64,000 nucleotides of DNA from Branchiostoma floridae (taxonomy: Eukaryota > Chordata > Leptocardii > Amphioxiformes > Branchiostomatidae). This document shows positions 12,482 through 22,552 of this stretch, in pieces. The notes below the pieces were generated by a model, which was not told where the DNA came from, did not search any database, and was given only the letters and a program-made list of their open reading frames with translations. Location of the stretch: positions 3,083,545 through 3,147,544 of the forward strand of contig NC_049996.1 of assembly GCF_000003815.2 (NCBI RefSeq), given 5' to 3'. Each line of letters starts with the position of its first letter. Position 1 is the first letter of the stretch. Both the position numbers and the translations under genes were made by a program.

Positions 12482-15400
12482 GAACAATCATACTGCGGAA
12501 GTTGAGGCTGCTAGTATCATTTCACAGCATAAACATGATATAGCTGGTGTTAAAGTAATGACTCTTTGTTCCTATCTAGGGGTAAGGGCTAAAAATGACG
12601 ACTTACACCTGCCGAACGACATGTGCTGGGACTGCCAATCTTGGCCAATGCCACTAAAAATGCAAATAAGTCTCATGAGGACTTTAACCCTATTCAGACC
12701 GGGCTTTTTTGGTCATCCCTGGGCCGGGGGGGGGGGCTTTTGAGGCCCTCCACTTCTAAGTCCTCTAACTCTTGAACGACGTGCCGTAGGCCCGCCAAAT
12801 TTTCAGGACGTAATACCGACATAATATTTGACGATTATTTGACGTTTAACGTTACGTTGACGTAAGATGACGTAATTATGACGTCATCAATTTGATTATA
12901 TTGGCCGGACCCATGAAAAAAGGTATTCTCAGACAACTTCAAGTTATACTACAAAAATGTAACAACAAGTGCAGGTAACAGAATAATAATGTTTTTTACG
13001 ACTTTTATTGCCAATAGCAACATCGATGACGTCATAATGTCAGATGTCAACATCGATGACATCTAAGATACGAGTTTGGCTCCGCCATATTATGTCCACT
13101 ACCTTGAATTTTTAAAACTACTTTTTTTGCAACAAATTATCACAAAGGGCAATGGAAATAGACTAAATTCATTCATTAGATGGTTTTTGATGAAAAAATA
13201 CCAGGTAGTTACAAATTTTAAGGGATAATTAGCTTGTTATTCTTGAACTGGCCATACGGTCCGCCATCTTGGATTTTGGGCTAATGACGTCATCAAATTA
13301 GCATAATTTATGCATATATAATTATGAAAGATATGCTAAATAATATAACATTTTATTTATGTAACAAAATAGCAGTAATATAGCAAATAAATGTGAAAAA
13401 TACATTGTTAGAACCAAAAATAGTGATTTTTGGCAAAACTGCCTGTCAGCAAACGGTTGCCATGGCAACACGAAAAAATGGAAAATTTGTCAAACTTCGT
13501 AAAGTTATTGCCAACAATATTTTAGGAAAACTCACCAAATTTGGTGGCTTTAGCGTAAGCCGTTCTGGCGTTATAGGGCATCGAAGTTGGCGCAGGCCTC
13601 AAAAGCCCCCCCCCCCCCCCGGTCTGAATAGGGTTAAATTATGCAAATATATACTTTCGAAAATAATTTGCCCCAGGCATTGTTCTCTCTCTCAGGAACT
13701 TGTGCTGTGTGTTTGTGTGTGCAGTTGAGTGTTGAATGTCAGCATTCTTTAATGGTACATTCCACAACAGTTAGCAATGATTCTTTCCATGGTCTGTAAG
13801 GGGGGAAAATCATTTATCGGACAGAAAACTAGATGTACAGTAGCTTCTTGTAATATAGAAGTCTGCATCGACGAATAAACTAGACTTGTGACTCTTACTG
13901 TAACTCTTACAGAAGGGAGCTGAGGAGACAACAAAACACACTGTCACTGAGCTGTAGTCCACTTTTGTTGGGGCACATTCATGCGGAATTATTGCCCCAC
14001 GGTACATAGTTTCCTTCGTGACATGCAGTTCTGAGCTAGACAGTTTCTTCTGGTTAGAACTGGATATAAGAACATTCGAGGCGTACACCAGGCATAGGGA
14101 AACATATTTGAGTCTAGATCCTTTTCACACAGAGGAGATATTCTGTTTTATGCGTATCGAACACTATGGGCAGGTGATCTGGTGTGTACGTGCGTGTATT
14201 CTCTCTCGTATATCTTCTTTCACTGTAAAAGTAACCTTTACTCAAACGGCCTGTATGTAGACAGCTTCACGTACACCGAGCATTATTGAAACTTATTAAA
14301 TCTCCCATTGTTACCAAGACAAAGGCAAACTCAAACATAAAATGTATAAATGTCTGGTAAATGTAAAGGTGTTCTACATACCGCATCATGGTGAAGTTGA
14401 CGCGAGTGTTTCAGGTTCAGGCGGTCTGACCTGTATCGTGTCTTTCGGTGCTATCTCCGTTTCCTGATGTATACGTCATATGCAAATGTATCTCATTGTT
14501 ACATTTGCATATGACGTATACATCAGGAGATAGCACCGAAAGGCACAGAACACTGGTCAGACCGCCTGCACCTCCTCTGAACTTCACCATGATGCGGTAC
14601 GTTGGACATCACATTTAACGGACATTTATGTCATGTTTGAGTCTGCCTTCATATTGGTAACAATGGCAGATTTCATAAGTCACTCAATAATGCTCGGTGT
14701 ATGTACGAATGTCAATTTACAGGCCATTTAAGTAAAGGTAGTGTAAGAAGATATACGTGAGAGAATGCACGCACGTACACACCAGGTGACCTGCCCATAA
14801 TGTTTTACCCTATAAAGGATATAGACTCCAATGTATGCTTCACTGTGACTGGGGTAAGCCTAGAATGTTCTAATATCCAGTTCTAACCAGAAGAAACTGC
14901 ATATATCTAGCTCAGAACTGCAAGTCACAAAAGGAACTATGTACCGTGGGGCAATGTTTCCGCATGAATGTTTTCCAACTAAAGGGGACTATGGCTCAGT
15001 GGCAGTGTGTTTTGTTGTCTCCTAAGCCCTCTTCTATCAGAATTACACTTAGAAGCACAGGTCTTGTTTATTTGTTTATACAGACTTCCTTATTACCCGA
15101 ATCTACGTAAAATGCACGTTTTTGCTTTTTTTCCAGCAACTTCTGTTGTCTGGTTCCAAAGGTGAAAATTCTTCCCTACAAGTTTAAAACTAAAGGTATT
15201 TTTCATTGACCTTGCCAATGTGCAATTGATTATGTCAATTGACTTGTGGCTCTGTTGATAATACAAATTATGTCCAAATTTGCATATTCCGCATCTCATT
15301 GTATATGCATACCGACTGTCATGGAAATTCTTTGTTTCGTTCGTTTAGTTACCCTCCTTAGATTATGTTTACATAAATACAGCTGCAGTTTCAGAGAAAG

Positions 15401-15672
15401 CTGCTAGGGAGCCCCAACCTACAAAATTTCTTCCTTACATCCAAAGAGCTATCTGTCAGCAAAACTATCCGACAATATCATGTCTGGACAAAAGCTACCA
15501 AAAAAATGTCAGATATATTATGTTCATACAGTGAATTGATACTAGTAGCCTAAACTTCCACAGTATCATTGTTCATGTCTCTTCTCTGCAGTGTGAGAGT
15601 GATGCTTACCCTGGTGCTGATAGCAGCTCTGGTGTGGCATTTTGAGGCAAAGCCTCTTTCATGTACGTACAG
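12394..15672. repeat. Large inverted duplication (palindrome) joining the sushi gene pair
   Basis: Left arm 12394-14490, right arm 14500-15672, 9-nt loop at 14491-14499. The innermost 28 bp (14463-14490 and 14500-14527) are perfectly complementary. Further out the match continues with indels: 'cttctggttagaactggata' at about 14048 against its complement at about 14875, 'acaacaaaacacactg' at 13930 against about 15010, and finally the two signal-peptide exons. The left arm is longer because of the 946-bp element at 12688. The arms end within about 10 bp of the exon-1 donors. Confidence 0.85.
12688..13633. mobile_element. piggyBac-like non-autonomous element, 946 bp, TTAA flanks
   Basis: Flanked by TTAA at 12684-12687 and 13634-13637. 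The ends are inverted: CCCTATTCAGACCGGG at the left and its complement at the right. A TTAA duplication with CCC..GGG termini is the hallmark of the piggyBac superfamily. Poly-G and poly-C tracts lie just inside the ends. There is no transposase ORF. It interrupts the left arm of the inverted duplication, so it inserted after the duplication or was lost from the other arm. A shorter relative is at 62384-62762. Confidence 0.75.
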
Positions 15673-18600
15673 AAACACTGAAGTTCATATGACATTAGGC
15701 CACAGCAAGTAAATTTTATGGATGGCATCCACGTTTTCATTGATTTTCGCCTGATTTCAGAGAAAGAAAGAATATTTTGTCTACCACACTAGTGTCACTT
15801 TACTACACTATATATTTCGCTTCTTGAATACAGGAATGAATGATTTGTTGTCTGCGCTGCCATGTGTTGTCACTTCAATTCTTGTTGCAACGTTTATGGT
15901 GTCTATCTCATTATTTTTGCAGTCTGCATTTAGGGTGTTAGATAGCTCTTGTGGTCAGGAAAAAGTGACATAACTTTTGGCCCCTAGCGGTTAGTTTTGG
16001 AATAGCAGGGGCATTACTTCTGAAGGGAATAACTCAAGAAGGGAACAACGGATTTTCATGATTTTTGGTATGTACGTGCCTTAGAAAATGTTGTACAAAT
16101 TAAAAGGCTGGATATGTAAAATAGGAGTTAATTTGCATAATCAATGAGAATAATCTATCATACCAGTTTTTCCAATGTATCTCTTCTCCCGGACATAATA
16201 TGGTCATGACATGTGGGTGGTAGATCGTTTTCAGCGTCAAGTGGGGCAAGTTTCATACGCCTAACATTTGGAACTGCAGGGTCATTTTTGTCAAGACATT
16301 CCGAAGAGGACTGCAGAAAGGAACGAGGGATTGCCATCATTTTAGGCATGCACGAAGCTTAGGCAAGGTGTACATATTGATAAAATATGCAAATTAGGAC
16401 TTAGATTGCACATTAATGAGGGCATTGTAGAATTCCATTGTTTTCCATAACTGGACTTCAATGAATGTAACACATGTGATTTATGATATTGATGAAACAT
16501 AAGCAGATACCAAATATGCAAATGAGGAACCGATTTGCATAATATGTGCAAAATGGCAAAACTGCTTACTGATTAATGATGGTAATTTTATACTTGTGAC
16601 ATTTGTACGTTAGTGAATGGTGAACATCGCCATGCATAAATTATGTAAATGTCATTTGCATAAACTTAACAAAAGATCTCAATATTTTATGGAGGTATGA
16701 GGTCGCCGAACTCTAGTTTACTATGTCTTCCGTCATGTCCTGTATGTAGCGGACTGTTCCCAGCCTTCGTATGGGACAAACGTCAAGCTGATAGGCTGTA
16801 AGTGGCCATACGACAAGGGAGAGACTTGCGAGTTCAAGTGGCGGCACCACTACACGTGGAAGTCTGGTGATACCATCAGGACCTGTAACGGCGGCCCTAC
16901 GTTCGATAAACATTGGTCTGGAGAACCGATGTACTGCAAGAAAATTGTAGACAGTAAGATCCGCCATGCGTATTTATCTGTCTGTCTGTCTGTTTGTGTG
17001 TTTGTCTGTTAACAGCATAACTCATGAAGCCTTGAATGGATCCTGATGATAGGTTGGTAGGGGTCAAGGAAAAGGTCAAGTTTGATAATGGTCCCCCTAG
17101 CGGATTCCTATGGTACTGCAGCAAAATTTTTATTTTTGATAACTCTTGTTCTGGACATGCTGTGGTTGTGATTTTTGAATGGTATATAGCCCTTGGGGCT
17201 GTAAGATTGAGCCCCCTAGTTTTTTTTTAACTGCATGCGCCGATCTAGTTTGAAACTTGTAACCGTTGCGAGAATAACTAAGAACGTGTTGACTCATTGT
17301 AATGATTTTTGGCATATAGATAGCTTACGGAATGGCTTTCATAATGAAATACTAATTATGCAAATCAACACCTAATGTGAATAATCAATGAGGAAAGTTA
17401 AAAAAATATACTACATTCAATGAGAATACTCTCTAACTTGGCACATCTGTAAACTGAGAAAGGGAGAAATGTCAATAGATGTCCCCTTCCCCTTTTAGGT
17501 CCCCTTCTTTTCAACCTGTTTATTAATGACCTACCCAAAGCTATAACCCGCTGTAAAGTAACATTATATGCGGATGATACAGCTATATTCTTTTCAAGTA
17601 ATGACCCCAGATGTATAGAAAGCACATTAAACATGGAACTTAAACAAATTACTTCCTGGTTTAAGTCGAATCGACTTACTCTTAACATCAAGAAGACAAA
17701 GTGGATGCTTATGGGCTCCACTAGGAAAACAAATTCTACTCCTGATTTGGAGATCAAGATTAATGGTGATACCTTGGAAAGGGTTAGCTCTTATAAATAT
17801 CTGGGTGTCATACTTGATTCTAGCTTAAGTTTCACTGATCACTTGGATGAAGTGTGCAGTAAAATGTCACAGCGCCTAGGACTATTAAGACGCCTACGGC
17901 CTTATCTCTGCACTGGTGTAGCAAATTTGTTGTATAAAACCCTTGCTCTACCACTCCTTGAATATTGTAACGTGGTATGGGACAACTGCAGTGCAGCCAA
18001 CAAGCAGCGTCTCCAAATCCTCCAGAACCGGGGCGCACGAATCATCCTCCGACGTGAGCCAAGGTCGAATGTTGGGGAGCTGCATCAGGCACTGGGTTGG
18101 AGTCTGCTGCAGGAGCTAAGAACTCGGCAGATCTACATTATGGTGTACAAATGCCTTCATGGCCTAGCACCCAACTACCTACTCAATACATTTCGTTTCA
18201 ATAACCAAATCCACAGTCATAACACCAGACAAGCACAACTCCTACATAAACCTAACTACACTTCAAGAGCAGGTCAACGCACATTTGCATACAGGGCAGC
18301 TGAAATATATAATACACTTAAACCTGAGACAAAACAAGCAACTACTCTTAAAACCTTTAAACAGTCTCTGATATCATAACGCTGACATCTGACCTCTGAT
18401 CCCAAAGTAGTTAATGTTTACATAGTTAATGAGGAAACATTACTGGCGTTCTCTGCAACGATAAGACTTTCGTACATTGGACTTATGCCTCTTAGATAGA
18501 AAGGATGATCAACCGAGACAAATTATGCAAATCAACATAATGAGATATTGATTATGCAAATCAGCAGCTAGTTTCCATAATTGTTGAGGAAAGTTTAGAA

Positions 18601-19496
18601 ATCCACTGCAGTTCATGATAGAATTTTGTCAAATATATAACTGGGAAAGAAAAAAAAAATGTCAATAAATAGCTTATATGCAAATGACGAGCTCATTTGC
18701 AAAATTATTTGAAAAATATCATAATTCCAGAGTGGTACTGATAGTATACTTACTTCATACTTAGAAGCTTAGTGAGGGTCAACATTATTAGACATAATCA
18801 TGAAAATTAGTTTATTATTTACATACTTAATGAGGAAACACAAAGTGGCCTTTCATACTTTAGATTTATGCCTCTTGGATGGAAAGGCAGATCAACCGAG
18901 ACAGATTATGCAAATCAGGACCTTACTTGCATAATTGAATGGAAAAATACTTCACTCGAAGAGATCCAAACCATTTGGCGAAGAAATGAGGTCGTGGAAC
19001 TCTAGTTCATTGAATAAAGAGACTCTTTCTACACAACAATTGCTTTATTCATACCAAAATTTCGATCGGTGACCGTCTGTCAGTTAATTCAGGGCAATTC
19101 TGACTGGTTCACATTGCACTACAGCACAGGTGTCACTGCTCATAGTTCAGATGTGGCCCCGTAACGTAAAGTATTTACATGTATATATATGCGGTCCAAG
19201 ACGCCAAGGAGTGTAATATGTACATAACCGTTGTCAATCAACGGCGAATATGATGTAATGTTCAGTTTTCAATAAATAAATCTTGTCTCCCAGACGGCCG
19301 ATGCTTGAGATTAGGATCCGATTTAACACCTTCCCTGTACAACATCTTGCGAGAAGGATGTGAGCCGCCTTACAGCAACGGAGACACCTGCACCTTCACA
19401 TACAATGACGGTTACATTAGAGTGACCGGACACTACAACATCACCTGTGTGAACGGCGACTGGTCTGGCAGGCAGCTGGCCTGCGCTCGTCCGTAG
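15575..19496 (+). CDS. Secreted two-module sushi-like protein, paralogue of the 10459-12481 gene
   Basis: Exons 15575-15662, 16750-16953 and 19294-19496 join with phase-1 GT-AG introns, giving 164 aa. Residues 1-27 form a signal peptide nearly identical to that of the divergent neighbour (MSLLCSVRVMLTLVLIAAL). Module 1 is about 32-92 and module 2 about 101-161. Both keep GC/KC..P[Y]..G.TC and the TC..WSG..C end (W85, W154). The position equivalent to sushi cysteine II is W60 in module 1 and Y134 in module 2, while the minus-strand paralogue has Cys at both. This leaves five cysteines per module, an odd number. Function would be extracellular binding; ligand unknown. Intron 2 carries a truncated LINE (17490-18379). 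Confidence 0.72.
15690..16700. repeat. Dispersed repeats in intron 1 of the plus-strand sushi gene
   Basis: 15700-15740 is a terminal block ('ggccacagcaagtaaatttt..atggatggcatcc') shared with 53766-53800. From about 15930 to 16700 there is a minus-oriented copy of the 1-985 repeat family, with several ATGCAAAT-type blocks, ending 'gaggtcgccgaactctag'. Confidence 0.65.
17490..18379 (+). pseudogene. 5'-truncated non-LTR retrotransposon (LINE) reverse transcriptase
   Basis: One frame is open from about 17490 to TAA 18379. It contains the RT block LGPLLFNLFINDLP, the catalytic YADD box (LYADDTAIF, about 17566-17592), a thumb region with SYKYLGVILDSSLSF, and the C-terminal tail typical of jockey/CR1-type LINEs (ending TLKTFKQSLIS). 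The endonuclease and the first RT blocks are missing, as expected for 5' truncation on insertion. It sits in intron 2 of the sushi gene in the same orientation. The remaining frame is intact, which suggests a fairly recent copy. Confidence 0.85.
18380..19000. repeat. Dispersed AT-rich repeat copy
   Basis: Repeated ATTATGCAAATCA blocks and 'gcctcttggatggaaagg' occur twice. It ends 'ggcgaagaaatgaggtcgtg', 'gaactctagttca', a terminus also seen inverted at 35795-35830. Part of the 1-985 family. Confidence 0.6.
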
Positions 19497-20145
19497 TAAC
19501 CTCTACCAGGCTTCGCGGATCCTGGTCAAATACAATCAAACTACCCAAGACGAGCAAGCGGTCGATTTAGTCAGGTGAGAAGAGTATCGACTCACAACAT
19601 GCCCGATGCATAGTATAGATGGTTTCCGTTGTGTCAGTAAGGCCATGTTGATTTGATTATATGGATGACATCCTCTGGCAGCCCCAGAATTGGTGCGAGC
19701 GAGCGAAAAAAAAAAAAGTTTGGCAAAAAAAAAAGTTCTCTTTATTATGAAATCTAAGTGGCCGGGAAGGTACAACAAATGACTAAACACACAAAGTATG
19801 GTATACCAAACAAGAACTTTATTTTTGTTTTGTTTGACTGGCATGCTGCATTTCCTGTCTAACTTCCTCTGACATCTTGTTTTCCTCTTATGGCGCTGTC
19901 ATTCTTCAGGTGCCTACAGAAACACAGTATGAAAAGCAACAATTATGTATCAACCCTTCTGATGTATACATTTCTTCAATAGTTTACAACATGTAGTTTT
20001 ACAACTTACAGTGTACATGATAGACACAAATGTAAATGGAAAGGCTCAGCACTTCAGATGGAATGGAGCATGTAGGATGAAGGCTTTTCAACTTAGCACT
20101 TGGTGAAAACAGTAATGAAAAAGTTAGATCAAATAAAACACATGC
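19497..20145. mobile_element. Noncoding stretch with a terminal fragment of a TIR element (19643-19850)
   Basis: 19640-19675 (aggccatgttgatttgatta, 'tatggatgacatcc') plus the following poly-A and 'gtttggcaaaaaaa' match 34822-34960. The opposite inverted end is not seen here, so it is truncated. No exon was identified in this interval. Confidence 0.5.
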
Positions 20146-20153
20146 CTTAGTTG

Positions 20154-21517
20154 TCATCTTCCGCCTCTCTTCTCCTTTTCATCTTCTTCTTTCCTCGTGT
20201 CCTCTCCTCTACTCCTGCAGATTTGCACACCTACAAAAACGCAAGATGGGATAAATCATTGATTGAATTTTGCAATACATGGATGCCACTACAAATATCT
20301 GAAATTCAAAATGTATTTAGCTCCAGTTTTAGACATGTTTGTGGAAAGATGCATCATCTATACACATGTATTGGTACCTGGATATTTAACCTTCATTAAT
20401 AAACATGTAGCTACTACATAAATCAAGTTTTATGTTGAGAAAGCACACTAATTCAGACAAAAGCACAATGAATGTAGGCAAAGTATCATCTTCACAAAAA
20501 CTGTACATTGTAAAATGACATGTAACTAAAGACTTAAAACCCACCTGACACACTGGATGGATCGTCTGGAATTGCTTGGCCTTCTCCAAAGAATGGGGAG
20601 TGTCTCCCCACACTGCCAGCATACCAGTGGGAGGATTGACCTTAATGCAGCTGGAGCCTTGAGTCTCGCAGAATAGTAGTAGGGCTCTACTGGAACGGCA
20701 CATGATAGGGCCCTGCACAAAACAGGTGTCAAATGAGACATTAATACAGTATCAAACTTGATTGAAAAAAAGACATTTGTCTATGAAACTATAAAAGTAA
20801 AAATAACAGTCATACCCATTCAAAAAGGGTTACTATATCAAGATGGTCTTCTTCCTGTATCTTTCAAGTCAAAGTCTAGTTTTAGGTCCTATTAAGTCCT
20901 TGTGATGAGCTACAATTGTAGCCTCAGAATAACAACATTGTCAACCAACATAAATTCAATGTACGCTATAACTCACCGGCTCACATAACAGCTCTCTCTC
21001 AGATGATCGTCTGGTATCCATGATACTCCACAGGTGTACATGGAGTCCTCCTTCAGACTCCAAGTCCTTCTTCTGTGCTGTGGTGAGCGCTCATTGACAG
21101 GAATCTCCTGTTAATAGAAGAGTCCAAAATTTGTTATCAGTCGGTTTAGTGCCTTTATACTGACTAGATAGCTTAGACATCCTGTCAATAGACTAAAAAA
21201 AACAGTGCTGTAGTCATTTATGCATAAATGTACCGAATGTGAAAATTTAAAATACCCTCGCCCCCCCTCCCCTACTAGTAGTTCAATCCAAAACTGAAGG
21301 TAACAATGAAATTTTAATCACCTCAAAGCAGACTTGGGCCGCGGATCTTCATCAGTCTTTCCACTGGCCGTCTTGTCCACCTCGATGCGGACAAAACATC
21401 CGAATTGTCGGCAGGCATGCCCAACCTTTAGGCCAGCGTAGACCTCGACATCTCTTCCGACTTTTTCTTCATTGGTTCTTGAAAGAAATTCGCTGAAGTT
21501 CACCGGCCTGAACTAGC
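20154..21517 (-). CDS. Candidate multi-exon gene, product and frame unresolved
   Basis: Four minus-strand segments have exon-like edges: about 21322-21517, 20977-21107 (acceptor AACAG, donor CCG|GTGAGT), 20545-20712 (acceptor GTGCAG, donor CAG|GTGGGT) and 20154-20214 (acceptor CTGCAG, then lysine/arginine/glutamate-rich to a stop). A phase-consistent chain exists through the last three (..ESCYVSR / ALSCAVPVEPYYY / SRGEDTRKEED). However, segment 20545-20712 is also open in a second frame (GPIMCRSSRALLLFCETQGS) that looks at least as protein-like. The 5' segment does not join in phase with its apparent donor and has no ATG. I do not recognise a family. Short unspliced shadows cannot be excluded. 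Confidence 0.25.
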
Positions 21518-22116
21518 CTGGGTACCATCCTATTTCTACCGGGGTTCCCTACACTCACTTCCCTAAAAAATTGAGAACTTCCCGAAGCAGACTCCTAACA
21601 CAGACGATGCAACATGGCGGCCAGACATTGCTTCGCTCTTGAAACCAGCGGATTAACTCCAAATAACGGTTAAATACTTATGACTTGCTGCGTTTTTTAA
21701 GTTCATAAATGCATAAGCAATGTATCCAGGGTACCCCACAATGTCGTTGTCCCATGTACATTGCATATCATAGCCGTCTGAGGTCTTTTGAGGCTGTTTG
21801 AGGTGTTTAGGCAGACCGTCGCACTGCGACCGGGGGGTGATACCCAAACACTCAAAAGATGGTGCAAAATACTTTTTCTGCTTAGCACATATGAGGAAGA
21901 GTTTGGGACTTAAACACACATTAGATCGGACTAGCCCCCCGTTTTTCATAAAAGTGTGGCCCAAGGGCTACAGAAATCGAGATGTGCACAGACATCTGTT
22001 ACAGACGCACGGGCAACGTTAACTTTATGTGAACAAGTGGTCGACCAGAATTTACTGTATATATTAAAATGTTGTTAGGTTTGTTGGCTGCACAATGTTG
22101 GCTTACCTTACCTTAG

Positions 22117-22365
22117 ACCTTAGGTCTTCCCGTGCCGTAAGGCACATAAGGCAGCAAGCTTCCATCGTCCTCTGTCGTTTGCAGCCATTTCTGCCTGTAC
22201 CCAAGGGATGCCAGCTCTTTTCAGATCCTCAGTGAAAGTCCTTCTCCATGTATTTTTGGGTCTGCCTCTTTTCCGTTTTCCACCTGTAGGAATCCAAGTC
22301 ATGGCTGTCTTGGAATACCTATGGTTCGGTAGGCGCAGGATGTGCCCTGCCAGGCTGCACAATGA
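22117..22365 (-). pseudogene. 3' end of a LINE, endonuclease/RT C-terminus
   Basis: The 80-aa minus-strand ORF has the recognisable retrotransposon tail GHILRLPNHR, KRKRGRPKNTWRRT and WKLAALCALRHGK, typical of the C-terminus of animal non-LTR reverse transcriptases. The rest of the element is absent. It lies next to the assembly gap. Confidence 0.75.
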
Positions 22366-22452
22366 TATTATAAGACTAGTGTACTAGTGTACTAAATTCA
22401 TAAATGATAACAGAGGGTGAGCAACACCCCCCCCCCCCCTAAATGAAAAATG

Positions 22453-22552
22453 NNNNNNNNNNNNNNNNNNNNNNNNNNNNNNNNNNNNNNNNNNNNNNNN
22501 NNNNNNNNNNNNNNNNNNNNNNNNNNNNNNNNNNNNNNNNNNNNNNNNNNNN
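22453..22552. other. Assembly gap (100 N)
   Basis: Exactly 100 unknown bases, so the size is probably nominal. It follows a poly-C run (22429-22440) and removes the 5' exons of the Ig receptor gene. Confidence 0.98.

Noticed and set aside
21653-21964. 103-aa minus-strand ORF
   Set aside because: Its start overlaps the dispersed 'tggcccaagggct' repeat and no family or splice evidence was found.
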